The notes: generated by a model from the letters alone, not told the origin. 64,000 bases of DNA from Novosphingobium marinum (GCF_013408095.1 NZ_JACBZF010000004.1:124001-188000); one strand, 5' to 3'. Shown: positions 7,557 through 15,509, numbered from the stretch's first letter. Numbers and translations: made by a program.

Positions 7557-8497
7557 CAGACCGCGTTCACCGGGATCTTGATGTAGCTGACGCCGTTGTC
7601 CTCCGGATCGGGCAGGCGTCCGCCGCGCATGTTTACCTGGACCGACGGCATGATGAGGTTCGGCATGGCGAGCGTCGCGTCGCGCTCGGTCCGCATCTTG
7701 ACGAACTCGTCCTCGCTCACCCCGTCGCGCACGTGCACGTTCTCGTCGCGCTGCTGGCCGACCGTCGTCTCCCATGCGTAGACGTCGCGGCCCGGCGCCT
7801 TGTAGTCGTGGCACAGGAACAGCCGCGTCTCGCGCGGGAGCGAGAGAAGCCGCCGGATCGACTGGAAAAGCTGCCGCGCATCGCCGCCCGGAAAGTCGGC
7901 CCGCGCAGTGCCGAAATCGGGCATGAAGATCGTGTCGCCGACAAAGGCTGCATCGCCGATGACGTAGGCCATGTCGGCGGGCGTGTGCCCCGGCACGTGC
8001 ATGGCTATGGCATCGAGCTCGCCGATCGCGAAGGTATCGCCGTCGACGAAAAGATGGTCGAATTGCGAGCCATCGCGGGCGAATTCGGTCCCGGCGTTGA
8101 ACATCTTGCCGAAGACGTCCTGCACCCGGATGATGTCGCGCCCGATGGCGAGCTTTCCACCGAGTTTCTGCTGCAGGTACGGCGCTGCCGACAAGTGATC
8201 GGCGTGGGCATGCGTCTCGAGCAGCCACTTCACTTTCAAATTCTTGCTATTGATATATTCGATGATGAGGTCGGCGGACGAGAAGGTCGTACGGCCCGAC
8301 GCGGAGTCATAATCGAGCACCGAATCGATAATCGCCGCCTCGCACGTGGCGGGGTCGTGCACGACATAACTGACAGTATACGTGGCCTCATCGAAAAAGC
8401 CTGCAATCGTGGGCTTCTTGGCCCTGATTTCATTGGCCTGGCCAACGATCGCGGTCGCTTGTCCGACCACGTCGTCACCGGTCTGCTTGCTGGACAT
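7556..8497 (-). CDS. Persulfide dioxygenase, ETHE1/Blh type (metallo-beta-lactamase fold)
   Basis: 313 aa. The metal site THAHADH is at residues 95-101, with further ligands in VPGHTPADMAY, FVGDTIFMPDFGTAR and LFLCHDYKAPGRD, a pattern specific to ETHE1/Blh persulfide dioxygenases with a mononuclear Fe2+. The reaction is glutathione persulfide + O2 to sulfite + glutathione in the cytoplasm, the second step after SQR. First gene of the operon: ATG 8497 with a good Shine-Dalgarno GAGAGG seven bases upstream, behind a strong AT-rich promoter. Confidence 0.95.
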   Translation of the reverse strand: MSSKQTGDDVVGQATAIVGQANEIRAKKPTIAGFFDEATYTVSYVVHDPATCEAAIIDSVLDYDSASGRTTFSSADLIIEYINSKNLKVKWLLETHAHADHLSAAPYLQQKLGGKLAIGRDIIRVQDVFGKMFNAGTEFARDGSQFDHLFVDGDTFAIGELDAIAMHVPGHTPADMAYVIGDAAFVGDTIFMPDFGTARADFPGGDARQLFQSIRRLLSLPRETRLFLCHDYKAPGRDVYAWETTVGQQRDENVHVRDGVSEDEFVKMRTERDATLAMPNLIMPSVQVNMRGGRLPDPEDNGVSYIKIPVNAV

Positions 8498-8532
8498 CGC
8501 ATTTCCTCTCGCGAAATCACTTTACGAAACTA

Positions 8533-8560
8533 TGTATATGTATATTTTGCGAGGCGTCAA
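8533..8560 (-). promoter_or_regulatory. Promoter of the sulfide/bd-oxidase operon with AT-rich repeat
   Basis: On the minus strand TTGACG (8560-8555) is followed after 16 bp by TATACA (8538-8533). The -10 sits in a tandem TATACA-TATACA repeat, conspicuously AT-rich for this genome and a likely operator for an ArsR-type repressor. The dioxygenase ATG is about 35 bp downstream. Confidence 0.6.
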
Positions 8561-8594
8561 GTGTGCAAGGTGCGCTCCGGCTGCGCCGGGCGGG

Positions 8595-9464
8595 TCAGAG
8601 AAAGCGGCGCACCTCGGCCACGAAGCGTTCGGTCCGGTCGTGATGAACCCAATGGCCGGCACCGTCGAACAGCACGGTCCGCGCATCGCGGAAGTGCGCC
8701 GCGCGCCCGTCCTCTTGGGGGTTGGAAGCCCAGCTTTCGGCGCCATAGACCAGCAGGACCGGGCATTCGACCGCACGCCAGAACGCCTCGCGGTCGTGAA
8801 GTGGCGTCTCCCCGGGAGAGGGGTCGCGCGCCCGGTCGTCGAATTTCCAGCCGAAAGTGCCGTCGGGATTTTCGCGCACGCCATGTTCCGCCAGATGCCG
8901 CGCGGTCTCCACGGGCAACCGGGGATGCATCGCCTTCATGCGCGCCACCGCCTCCGCGATCGAGCCGTAGCGACGCGGCGTTCGGGCCAGGTTGCGCGCG
9001 CGCCGGTCGAACCAGTTCCGCCAGCGCCGCGCCACCGGCTCCGCCTCGCGCTTGCGCGAAATCGCCGGAGAGGAGCCCAGCCCCTCTATGGCGACGATCC
9101 GGCGCGCTTTCTCGGGATATAGCGCCGCGTAGCGCAGCAAGATCGCCGCGCCGAGCGAATGGCCGACGAACGTCACGTCGCCGCCACCCAGGTGCTCGAT
9201 GAACCGGGCAAGGTCGAACACATACTGAGCAAATCCGTAAGCGCCATCGGGCGACCAGGCGCTGTCGCCGTGTCCCCGCAGGTCGATCGCCACCACGTGC
9301 CACTCTTCCCGCAACACGCGCGCGACGTCGTCCCAGCTGCGCGCATGGTCGAGCTGGCCGTGGACCAGCACCAGCAGCGGCGCGTCCCGGTTGCCCCAAT
9401 CGACGTAGTTCAGCGCTAGGCCTTGCGAGGTGAAACTGAAGCGCGCGGGATCGTGCTCGGCCAT
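8595..9464 (-). CDS. Alpha/beta hydrolase
   Basis: 289 aa, single alpha/beta-hydrolase domain. The nucleophile elbow is FVGHSLGAAI, the oxyanion region VLVHGQLDHARSWDD, the acid probably lies in LLVYGAESW and the catalytic His in GAGHWVHHDR. It has no signal peptide, so it is cytoplasmic. The substrate is unknown; the lid is rich in Arg. It is clearly paralogous to the next gene, transcribed divergently 78 bp away (same DLRGHGDS, ENPDGTFGWKFDD versus NEDGTFSWKYDR, and the same ending). It precedes the sulfide operon on the same strand, but a promoter lies between, so it is probably not part of it. Confidence 0.9.
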   Translation of the reverse strand: MAEHDPARFSFTSQGLALNYVDWGNRDAPLLVLVHGQLDHARSWDDVARVLREEWHVVAIDLRGHGDSAWSPDGAYGFAQYVFDLARFIEHLGGGDVTFVGHSLGAAILLRYAALYPEKARRIVAIEGLGSSPAISRKREAEPVARRWRNWFDRRARNLARTPRRYGSIAEAVARMKAMHPRLPVETARHLAEHGVRENPDGTFGWKFDDRARDPSPGETPLHDREAFWRAVECPVLLVYGAESWASNPQEDGRAAHFRDARTVLFDGAGHWVHHDRTERFVAEVRRFL

Positions 9465-9542
9465 CGCATCGTTCTAGGGCGGAATTGCCGACAGGCAAGC
9501 AAACGGACTGGCGCGCGGGCCACGGCGCGGTATCAAGGTGGC

Positions 9543-10418
9543 ATGACCGATTTCGTAGGCCCGACCTCGCACAGCTTCGTCTCGCAGCGCACCCGGCTCC
9601 ATTACCTCGACTGGGGCAACCACGAAGCGCCGCCGCTGATCCTTGTCCACGGCGGGCAGGACCACGCGCGTACCTGGGACTGGACGGCAGAGGCGATGCG
9701 CCGCGACTATCACGTCATCGCGCCCGACCTGCGCGGCCACGGCGACAGCGAGTGGTCCTCGGACGGCAGCTACGGCATCCTGTCGTGGGTATTCGACCTC
9801 GCCCAGCTAATCGACGACCTTGGGCTTGCGCCCGTCAACATCGTCGCCCATTCGCTCGGCGGCGCGATTTCGCTGCGCTACACCGGGCTGTTCCCCGACA
9901 AGGTGCGCAAGCTCGTCTCGATCGAGGGCAGCGGCGCGGTCCCGCGAAAGATTCACGAATACATGTCGGCCCCGGTCGAGGAACGGCTGACCCGCTGGAT
10001 TGCCGAGCGCCGGCGACTGGCGAAACCGTCGTATCGCTATCCCGATGTGCCCAGCGCCATCGCGCGCATGCGCGAGGCCAATCCGACGCTGACCGCCGAA
10101 CAGGTCCGCCACCTCGCGCTCCATGCCGTGCGCCGCAACGAGGACGGGACGTTCAGCTGGAAGTACGACCGCTACACCCGCAACCTGGCGTCCTTTGCCC
10201 TCTCCGATGCCGACAGCATCCGGTTGTGGCAGCAGATCGAGTGCCCCGTGCTGCTGTGCTGGGGAAACAAGAGCTGGGTCGACGATCCGAACAGCGACGG
10301 CACCGCAAGGCATTTCAGGGACGTGCGAACAGCCGAATTCGACGCCGGCCACTGGCTGCACCACGATTGCTTCGACGATTTCGTGGCCCTCGTCCGCCGC
10401 TTCCTTGCCGAGGGCTGA
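9543..10418 (+). CDS. Alpha/beta hydrolase, paralogue of the divergent neighbour
   Basis: 291 aa. The nucleophile elbow is IVAHSLGGAI, the HG motif ILVHGGQDHARTWDW and the terminal His motif FDAGHWLHHDCF. I placed the start at ATG 9543 behind AAGGTGG. It aligns over its whole length with the protein encoded at 8595-9464 and is divergent from it, so the pair came from a duplication with inversion. Epoxide hydrolase, esterase and haloalkane dehalogenase-like activities cannot be told apart from the sequence. It ends about 70 bp before tRNA-Gly. Confidence 0.9.
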   Translation: MTDFVGPTSHSFVSQRTRLHYLDWGNHEAPPLILVHGGQDHARTWDWTAEAMRRDYHVIAPDLRGHGDSEWSSDGSYGILSWVFDLAQLIDDLGLAPVNIVAHSLGGAISLRYTGLFPDKVRKLVSIEGSGAVPRKIHEYMSAPVEERLTRWIAERRRLAKPSYRYPDVPSAIARMREANPTLTAEQVRHLALHAVRRNEDGTFSWKYDRYTRNLASFALSDADSIRLWQQIECPVLLCWGNKSWVDDPNSDGTARHFRDVRTAEFDAGHWLHHDCFDDFVALVRRFLAEG

Positions 10419-10489
10419 GGCCATGCGCGCCAAGCCAGATTGACCGCCCCGCACCGCTGTGGCAATCGCCGGCCACGCCGCCGCTGCGC

Positions 10490-10563
10490 GCGGGTGTAGC
10501 TCAATGGTAGAGCAGCAGCTTCCCAAGCTGACGACGAGGGTTCGATTCCCTTCACCCGCTCCA
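10490..10563 (+). tRNA. tRNA-Gly (anticodon CCC)
   Basis: A 74-nt cloverleaf with encoded CCA. The acceptor GCGGGTG pairs with CACCCGC, the D arm is GCTC/GAGC, the anticodon loop TTCCCAA gives CCC, and the T loop is TTCGATT. Its 3' 45 bases are the integration target of the adjoining cassette and are repeated at 11956-12000. The integration regenerates an intact gene. Confidence 0.95.
10519..10563 (+). repeat. Left 45-bp att repeat (3' end of tRNA-Gly)
   Basis: Identical to 11956-12000 over 45 bp, beginning in the anticodon stem (CTTCCCAAG) and ending with CCA. The bases immediately upstream differ between the copies, which defines the crossover segment. Confidence 0.92.
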
Positions 10564-10600
10564 ATAAAATCAATGCCTTACGGCGTTGAGCCCATCAGAT

Positions 10601-10660
10601 CCTTCCAACATTTCGCGAAAATCGGGCAAAAATCCTTCCAACATGGGCGATTGTTGGAAG
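10601..10660. repeat. Left arm-like cluster of CCTTCCAACA motifs
   Basis: CCTTCCAACA occurs at 10601-10610 and 10634-10643. The inverted TGTTGGAAG lies at 10652-10660 and forms a 9-bp inverted repeat with the second copy. The same motif occurs beside the other att repeat. This arrangement resembles arm-type binding sites of lambda-like integrases. Confidence 0.6.
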
Positions 10661-10729
10661 ACCTAGATTAAGCCCTTGAAAGCTTTACTAAACAACTAAA
10701 TCAGCAGAAGCCTCCTAAGCTTAGCTGCC

Positions 10730-11131
10730 TTACCGATGGGTTCGGATAGTGTTTTTCTGAATCACAACGAACATCCTTCGATCGTTGTCGCCATTGCCGC
10801 ACTCCCATTCGTGCAAGATGAGCGAAAGCGCCTTTCGCAATCGCTCGACCGCCCGAGATTCGCGACACTTTTCAAACCGCAGAATGCTTAGTGTTTTGAA
10901 TCGCCGTTGTCCGACACCGGCCCGCTGGGCGATAGACTTGAAGTCGGAGTCAAAGGTAACCAAGATCGCATGGTTCGCTTGGGCTACAGCCGCAACGAGA
11001 GTGTCTTTCGAACCCTTCGCAATGCGGTCTTCGAGAAAGATGACTTCGTAGCCCTCTTCTTGAAGAAACCTGCCGACGCTTCGAGGGACACCCTCGTCCA
11101 GAAAAAAGCGCATTACTGGCGCGGCGTTCAC
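10730..11131 (-). CDS. DUF5615 PIN-like nuclease, putative toxin
   Basis: 133 aa. The protein opens with RFFLDEGVPRSVGRFLQEEGYEV and has LVTFDSDFKSIAQR in the middle, the acidic positions of the DUF5615/COG4634 PIN-like family, predicted RNases acting as toxins beside DUF433 proteins. The GTG start (11131) overlaps the TGA of the upstream DUF433 gene (GTGA); ATG 11113 is an alternative. The tail (residues about 105-133) is longer than the minimal domain. Toxin activity is predicted from family and pairing, not shown. Confidence 0.8.
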   Translation of the reverse strand: MNAAPVMRFFLDEGVPRSVGRFLQEEGYEVIFLEDRIAKGSKDTLVAAVAQANHAILVTFDSDFKSIAQRAGVGQRRFKTLSILRFEKCRESRAVERLRKALSLILHEWECGNGDNDRRMFVVIQKNTIRTHR

Positions 11132-11769
11132 GCTGCCTTTTCGAGCTTATGCTTTAAAGCTGCGCGAACATCCTTCGCCGTCAAGCGAGGATACTCATCG
11201 ATAATCGCTTCAATCGAGAACCCATCCTCGTGCAACCTCTGGATCGAGATCACCGGTATCCTTGTTCCGGAGATGATTGGCGCTCCACGATGGACGCCCT
11301 TCTCCACGACTACCTTCCCGAAATCTCCACGGTCGCGAGACTTCATCGCACGAATTTCATCTCCAGTCTCAGCGATTATCTCTACGAGTTCATATTCTTC
11401 TACATACTGCCCAGACACGACCTCTCGTGCTCGACCAGTTTCAGGTTCATCGAAGACGACCTTCCTATCCCAAACACGCAATTTTGTTTGGGTCCAAAGA
11501 TCATCTCGGAGGTGTGAAAGCCGTTCTGCAACCTTTCGCAGATGCTGTAGCGGCACGCCATTGCGCACTCGCAGCATCTCTAGCGTACGGAGGGCAACGA
11601 TATCCTTAAACGAGTAAAACTTGCCGTAAGGCCCAGGAGCATTCGCAATAAAGCTTGGTGCGAAAAACCCAGTCTTCGCCCAATAGCGTAGACGCCCTAT
11701 GGAAAGGCTCGTCAGTTTGCTGGCTTGGTCTTCGCTAAAGGCAGCAATGACGTTGTCGATATCGAGCAT
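11128..11769 (-). CDS. MerR-like HTH plus DUF433 protein, putative antitoxin
   Basis: 213 aa. The N-terminal MerR-like helix-turn-helix (about residues 10-70: SEDQASKLTSLSIGRLRYWAK, then FYSFKDIVALRTLEMLR) is followed by a linker and a C-terminal DUF433 domain (about 150-210: GAPIISGTRIPVISIQRLHE, then SIEAIIDEYPRLTAKDV). DUF433 proteins (COG2442) pair with DUF5615 PIN-like proteins as predicted antitoxins; the extra N-terminal HTH suggests autoregulation. ATG 11769 is chosen because AGGAGG stands five bases upstream (11780-11775). The gene is upstream of and overlaps the toxin gene, as usual for type II modules. Confidence 0.82.
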   Translation of the reverse strand: MLDIDNVIAAFSEDQASKLTSLSIGRLRYWAKTGFFAPSFIANAPGPYGKFYSFKDIVALRTLEMLRVRNGVPLQHLRKVAERLSHLRDDLWTQTKLRVWDRKVVFDEPETGRAREVVSGQYVEEYELVEIIAETGDEIRAMKSRDRGDFGKVVVEKGVHRGAPIISGTRIPVISIQRLHEDGFSIEAIIDEYPRLTAKDVRAALKHKLEKAA

Positions 11770-11874
11770 CACTCCCTCCTATCAAAGCTTTGGCAAAATC
11801 GCCTTTGGGTCGAAGTGCTATCGAATGCACCGCCCCCGGATGAAGCACTGTCTTGGCAGCTACGCAAGCATGAT

Positions 11875-11914
11875 CCTTCCAACAAAGTAGGCAATATTAT
11901 CGAAAATTGGAAGG
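11875..11914. repeat. Right arm-like CCTTCCAACA motifs
   Basis: CCTTCCAACA at 11875-11884 and the inverted TTGGAAGG at 11907-11914 sit 40-80 bp inside the right att repeat and match the motif cluster at the left end (10601-10660). Confidence 0.55.
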
Positions 11915-11955
11915 TTTTCGTCCCGCAAACCCGCAGAAATGCGTCAACCTGCCAC

Positions 11956-12000
11956 CTTCCCAAGCTGACGACGAGGGTTCGATTCCCTTCACCCGCTCCA
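11956..12000 (+). repeat. Right 45-bp att repeat (tRNA-Gly fragment)
   Basis: Exact copy of the tRNA-Gly 3' 45 bases. It lacks the acceptor 5' strand and D arm, so it is not a functional tRNA. It marks the right end of the integrated cassette. Confidence 0.92.
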
Positions 12001-12066
12001 CGCAAGCACTGGACGAATCCCCCCGAGACATAATATTACGCCGCTTTGAAATCGGAGCGACGGCAC

Positions 12067-15000
12067 ATGACCTCGTCGACGGCCTGGGACAGGATCGACC
12101 AAAACAAGTTCGCGGACGAGGAGACGGTTGTCGCCGGGCTGCTCGACAAGGTTCCGCTCGACCCCGACGAGCGCCAGCAGGTCTGCGCCGAGGCCGTGAG
12201 GCTGGTCGAACGGGCGCGGCAGGCGGGGGCGCACGGAGGGCTTGTCGAGGGATTCCTGCAGGAGTTCTCGCTCGGCTCGGCCGAAGGCACCGCGCTCATG
12301 TGCCTTGCCGAGGCGCTGCTGCGCGTTCCCGACAGCAAGACGCGCGACCGGCTGATCGCCGAGAAGATCGGATCGGCGAACTGGGCCAGCCATCTCGGCC
12401 AGTCGGAAAGCATTTTCGTCAACGCCTCGACCTGGGGGCTGATGCTGACCGGCCGCCTCGTCCGCCACGACGAAGAGGCCGAGGAGGATACGGCCGGCTA
12501 TGTGCGCCGGCTTGCGGGGCAGCTTGGCGAACCGGTGATCCGCCGCGCGGTGGCCACTGCCGTGCGCATCATGGGCGAGCAGTTCGTGCTGGGCCGCACC
12601 ATCGGCGACGCGCTTGCGCGGGCGCGGCGCGAACACATCGTCTGCTCTTTCGACATGCTCGGCGAAGGCGCGCGCACCGATGGCGACGCCGAGCGCTATG
12701 CGAAGATCTACGGCGATGCGATCGATGCCGTCGGCAAGGCTTCGGGCGCCAGCGGACCGGAAGCGGGCCACGGCGTCTCGGTAAAGCTGTCGGCGCTCTG
12801 CCCCCGTTACGAGGCAGTGCATGAAGAGCGTGTGTTCGACGAGCTTTACCCGCGCCTCCTGACGCTGGCGCAAAAGGCCGCCGCGCACGACCTCAACCTT
12901 GCCATCGATGCCGAGGAGGCCGACCGCCTCACCCTGTCGCTCAAGCTGCTCGGACGGCTTGCGCGCGAGGAATCGCTCGATGGCTGGACCGGCCTCGGCT
13001 TCGTCGTCCAGGCCTATCAGAAGCGCGGCCTCGAAGTGATCGGCGCGCTCGACGACCTTGCCCGCGAAACCGGGCGGCGGATCATGGTGCGCCTCGTCAA
13101 GGGTGCGTACTGGGACAGCGAGATCAAGCTGTCGCAAGTGGCCGGGATGCCCGACTACCCCGTATTCACCACCAAGGCGGCGACCGATGTCTCCTACATC
13201 GTGTGCGCGCAGGCGCTGATCGACGCCTCGCCCCGCCTTTACCCGCAATTTGCGACGCACAACGCCCATACCTTCGAGGCGGTGCGCTTCATGGCGCGCC
13301 GCGCGGGCGTTCCGATCGAACACCAGCGGCTGCACGGCATGGGCGAATCGCTCTACGAGGGCGCGCAGCAGCTTCACGGCGACCTCATGGTCCGCACCTA
13401 CGCGCCGGTCGGCGGGCACGAGGAACTGCTGCCTTACCTGGTCCGGCGGCTGCTCGAGAACGGAGCCAACAGCTCGTTCGTGCACCTGCTCCTCGACGAC
13501 GAGGTGCCCGCCGAGCACGTCGCCAGCGATCCCGTCGCCGAACTGCTTGCAGGGCCGAAACGTCACCCGCGCATCCCGCGCCCCGCCGACATCTACGGCG
13601 CCGAGCGGGCCAACCCGCCGGGGCTCGACTGGAGCCAGCGGGCGATGCGCGAGGCCTCGCTCTCGGCGATCGGCGGCCTTGCCAGCCAGGACCTTCGCGC
13701 CGGGCCGATCATCGGCGGCAAGCTGCGCGAGGGCGAGACTACCGACATCCGCAATCCGGCCGATACCCGGCAGAAGCTGGGCCAGGTGGCGGCGGCTACT
13801 CCCGAACATCTCGACGAGGCGGCGGCGCTGGCAAGAAAGGCGCAAATCAAATGGGACCGCAAAGGCGGCATCGAGCGCGCCGTCACCTTGCGCGCGATGG
13901 CCGATGCGCTGGAAGGCGCGCGCGACCGGCTGCTCGCGCTGCTGACGCTGGAGGGCGGCAAGACCGGCCCCGACGCGGTCGCCGAGTGGCGCGAGGCGAT
14001 CGACTTCCTGCGCTATTACGGAAGGCTGGCCGAACGGCAGTTCGCCGGGCTGGAGCGACTTCCCGGTCCGGCGGGCGAACGCAATTTCTTTCGCCACATG
14101 GGGCGCGGCACGTTCGCCTGCATATCGCCGTGGAATTTCCCGCTCGCGATCTTCACCGGGCAGATCGCCGCGGCGCTTGCCGCGGGCAATGCCGTGATCG
14201 CCAAGCCTGCCGAGCAGACCCCGCTGATCGCCGCCGAGGCAGTTCGGCTGTTCCACAAGGCGGGGCTCGACCCAAACCTGCTTCACCTGCTGCCGGGCGA
14301 GGGAACGGTGATCGGATCGGCGCTCGTCGCGCATCCGGGGATCGACGGCGTCGCCTTCACCGGCGGCACGACCACGGCGCGGGTCATCAACCTGTCGCTG
14401 GCCGGGCGCGAGGGGCCGATCCTGCCCTTCATCGCCGAGACCGGCGGCCTCAACGGCATGTTCATCGATACCAGCGCGCTGCGCGAACAGGTGATCGACG
14501 ACGTGCTGCATTCGGCCTTCGGCTCGGCGGGCCAGCGCTGTTCGGCGCTGCGCGTGCTGTTCGTTCCCGCCAGCAAGGCCGACGCGCTGCTCGAAGGACT
14601 GGCCGGCGGGCTTGCCGCGCGCGTCGTCGGCGATCCGGCGCTGGCAAGGACCGATATCGGACCGGTAATCGACGGCGAGGCACTGGAGGCGCTCGAAGCG
14701 CACGTCCGGCGGCTGGAACGCGAGGCGCGCATCGTCGCGCGCCACCCGGTCGCGAACGACAAAGGGCATTTCTTCGCCCCGACCATTGCCGAAATCGACG
14801 CGCCCGACTTCCTCGACAAGGAGGTGTTCGGGCCGATCCTGCACGTCTGCCGCTATCGCGCCGGGCAACTGGAGGAGACCGCGCGGCGCTTCGCGGCGAG
14901 CGGATACGGCCTGACGCTCGGCATCCACAGCAGGCTCGAGGGGTTTGCAAAACGAATCCGGAACTACGTCCCGGCAGGCAACGTCTACGTGAACCGCACG

Positions 15001-15165
15001 ATTACCGGGGCGGTCGTCGGCGTGCAGCCGTTCGGCGGGCTGGGGCTTTCCGGGACCGGCCCCAAGGCGGGCGGGCCGAATGCATTGCTGCGCTACGCCA
15101 ACGAGCAGGCGATCTCGCGCAACATCATGGCAGAAGGCGGCGATCCCGCCCTGCTCAAGCTGTAA
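12067..15165 (+). CDS. putA: Bifunctional proline dehydrogenase / delta-1-pyrroline-5-carboxylate dehydrogenase
   Basis: 1032 aa. It oxidises proline to P5C with FAD, passing electrons to ubiquinone, then oxidises glutamate semialdehyde to glutamate with NAD+. An N-terminal arm (to about 130) and the PRODH barrel (about 170-490, with LAIDAEEADRL, RLVKGAYWDSEIK and ATHNAHTFEAV) precede the P5CDH domain (about 530-1000, with CISPWNFPLAIFTGQIAAAL, the GNAVIAKPAEQTP cofactor motif, AETGG and catalytic Cys825 in GQRCSALR). There is no N-terminal ribbon-helix-helix, so this PutA does not bind DNA. ATG 12067 is preferred over TTG 12046 because GGAG stands 10 bases upstream. It begins 66 bp after the right att repeat, so the cassette separates it from the tRNA. 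Confidence 0.97.
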   Translation: MTSSTAWDRIDQNKFADEETVVAGLLDKVPLDPDERQQVCAEAVRLVERARQAGAHGGLVEGFLQEFSLGSAEGTALMCLAEALLRVPDSKTRDRLIAEKIGSANWASHLGQSESIFVNASTWGLMLTGRLVRHDEEAEEDTAGYVRRLAGQLGEPVIRRAVATAVRIMGEQFVLGRTIGDALARARREHIVCSFDMLGEGARTDGDAERYAKIYGDAIDAVGKASGASGPEAGHGVSVKLSALCPRYEAVHEERVFDELYPRLLTLAQKAAAHDLNLAIDAEEADRLTLSLKLLGRLAREESLDGWTGLGFVVQAYQKRGLEVIGALDDLARETGRRIMVRLVKGAYWDSEIKLSQVAGMPDYPVFTTKAATDVSYIVCAQALIDASPRLYPQFATHNAHTFEAVRFMARRAGVPIEHQRLHGMGESLYEGAQQLHGDLMVRTYAPVGGHEELLPYLVRRLLENGANSSFVHLLLDDEVPAEHVASDPVAELLAGPKRHPRIPRPADIYGAERANPPGLDWSQRAMREASLSAIGGLASQDLRAGPIIGGKLREGETTDIRNPADTRQKLGQVAAATPEHLDEAAALARKAQIKWDRKGGIERAVTLRAMADALEGARDRLLALLTLEGGKTGPDAVAEWREAIDFLRYYGRLAERQFAGLERLPGPAGERNFFRHMGRGTFACISPWNFPLAIFTGQIAAALAAGNAVIAKPAEQTPLIAAEAVRLFHKAGLDPNLLHLLPGEGTVIGSALVAHPGIDGVAFTGGTTTARVINLSLAGREGPILPFIAETGGLNGMFIDTSALREQVIDDVLHSAFGSAGQRCSALRVLFVPASKADALLEGLAGGLAARVVGDPALARTDIGPVIDGEALEALEAHVRRLEREARIVARHPVANDKGHFFAPTIAEIDAPDFLDKEVFGPILHVCRYRAGQLEETARRFAASGYGLTLGIHSRLEGFAKRIRNYVPAGNVYVNRTITGAVVGVQPFGGLGLSGTGPKAGGPNALLRYANEQAISRNIMAEGGDPALLKL

Positions 15166-15177
15166 GGGTAGCCGGTC

Positions 15178-15348
15178 TCAGGCGAAGAAGATGAAGTTCC
15201 AGCCCGCATCGGCGTCGCTGGCGACATTTCCGTCGAGGAACAGCGGTTCCTCGAACGCTTCAAACAGCTCGCTGAGCGCGTCGGTACCGACGAGGACGTC
15301 GTCCCCGGCCTTCGCCTTGTCGTCTTCGAAGATGAACTCTTCCGCCAT
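15178..15348 (-). CDS. Small acidic hypothetical protein
   Basis: 56 aa from ATG 15348 to TGA 15180-15178, converging on putA with a 12-bp gap. It is very acidic (MAEEFIFEDDKAKAGDDVLVG at the N-terminus), with a mildly hydrophobic centre and an aromatic end (GWNFIFFA). No clear Shine-Dalgarno is seen, and the same frame extends upstream to a possible GTG at 15357. Codon use is GC3-rich like its neighbours, which favours a real gene, but I recognise no family. It may be non-coding. Confidence 0.35.
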   Translation of the reverse strand: MAEEFIFEDDKAKAGDDVLVGTDALSELFEAFEEPLFLDGNVASDADAGWNFIFFA

Positions 15349-15450
15349 TCCCGTCACCGTCAGATTCGCATTGTCGCTTGCGAGGCGCGCCCTTTAGCGC
15401 GTTCCGTCACCGATTTCGATAGGCCATTTCGCAAAATCTTGCGGACAGTT

Positions 15451-15481
15451 GCAATTGCGTCGCTTCGTGCGACGCAATTGC
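15451..15481. repeat. 13-bp perfect inverted repeat (hairpin) beside tRNA-Gly
   Basis: GCAATTGCGTCGC (15451-15463) and GCGACGCAATTGC (15469-15481) flank a TTCGT loop. No T-run follows on either strand, so it is not a textbook terminator. It lies 29 bp past the 3' end of the tRNA and could stabilise or terminate that transcript, or be a dispersed repeat. Confidence 0.6.
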
Positions 15482-15509
15482 GGCAATCATGTCCATGACT
15501 TCGGGAAAC

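Larger units (their letters stand above)
10519..12000. mobile_element. 1.4-kb integrated cassette at tRNA-Gly (no integrase)
   Basis: The 3' 45 bp of tRNA-Gly (10519-10563) is repeated exactly at 11956-12000, the classic attL/attR footprint of tyrosine-recombinase integration. The DNA between is visibly richer in A/T than the flanks and holds only a DUF433/DUF5615 gene pair. Near both ends the 10-mer CCTTCCAACA recurs in direct and inverted copies, like arm-type integrase sites. No integrase, relaxase or phage gene is present, so it is either a non-autonomous passenger or the rump of a larger island. Confidence 0.8.

Noticed and set aside
11956..12000. A second tRNA-Gly at the right end of the cassette
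   Set aside because: Only the anticodon stem, T arm and 3' acceptor are present; the 5' half is missing, so it is an att repeat.
11989..14928. A 979-codon open frame antisense to putA
   Set aside because: High GC removes stops on the opposite strand. It mirrors a clearly conserved PutA and has Arg/His-rich, low-complexity translation without domains.
15178..15348. RiPP (lasso or similar) precursor peptide
   Set aside because: No leader motif, no cyclase or protease genes nearby; putA and a tRNA flank it.
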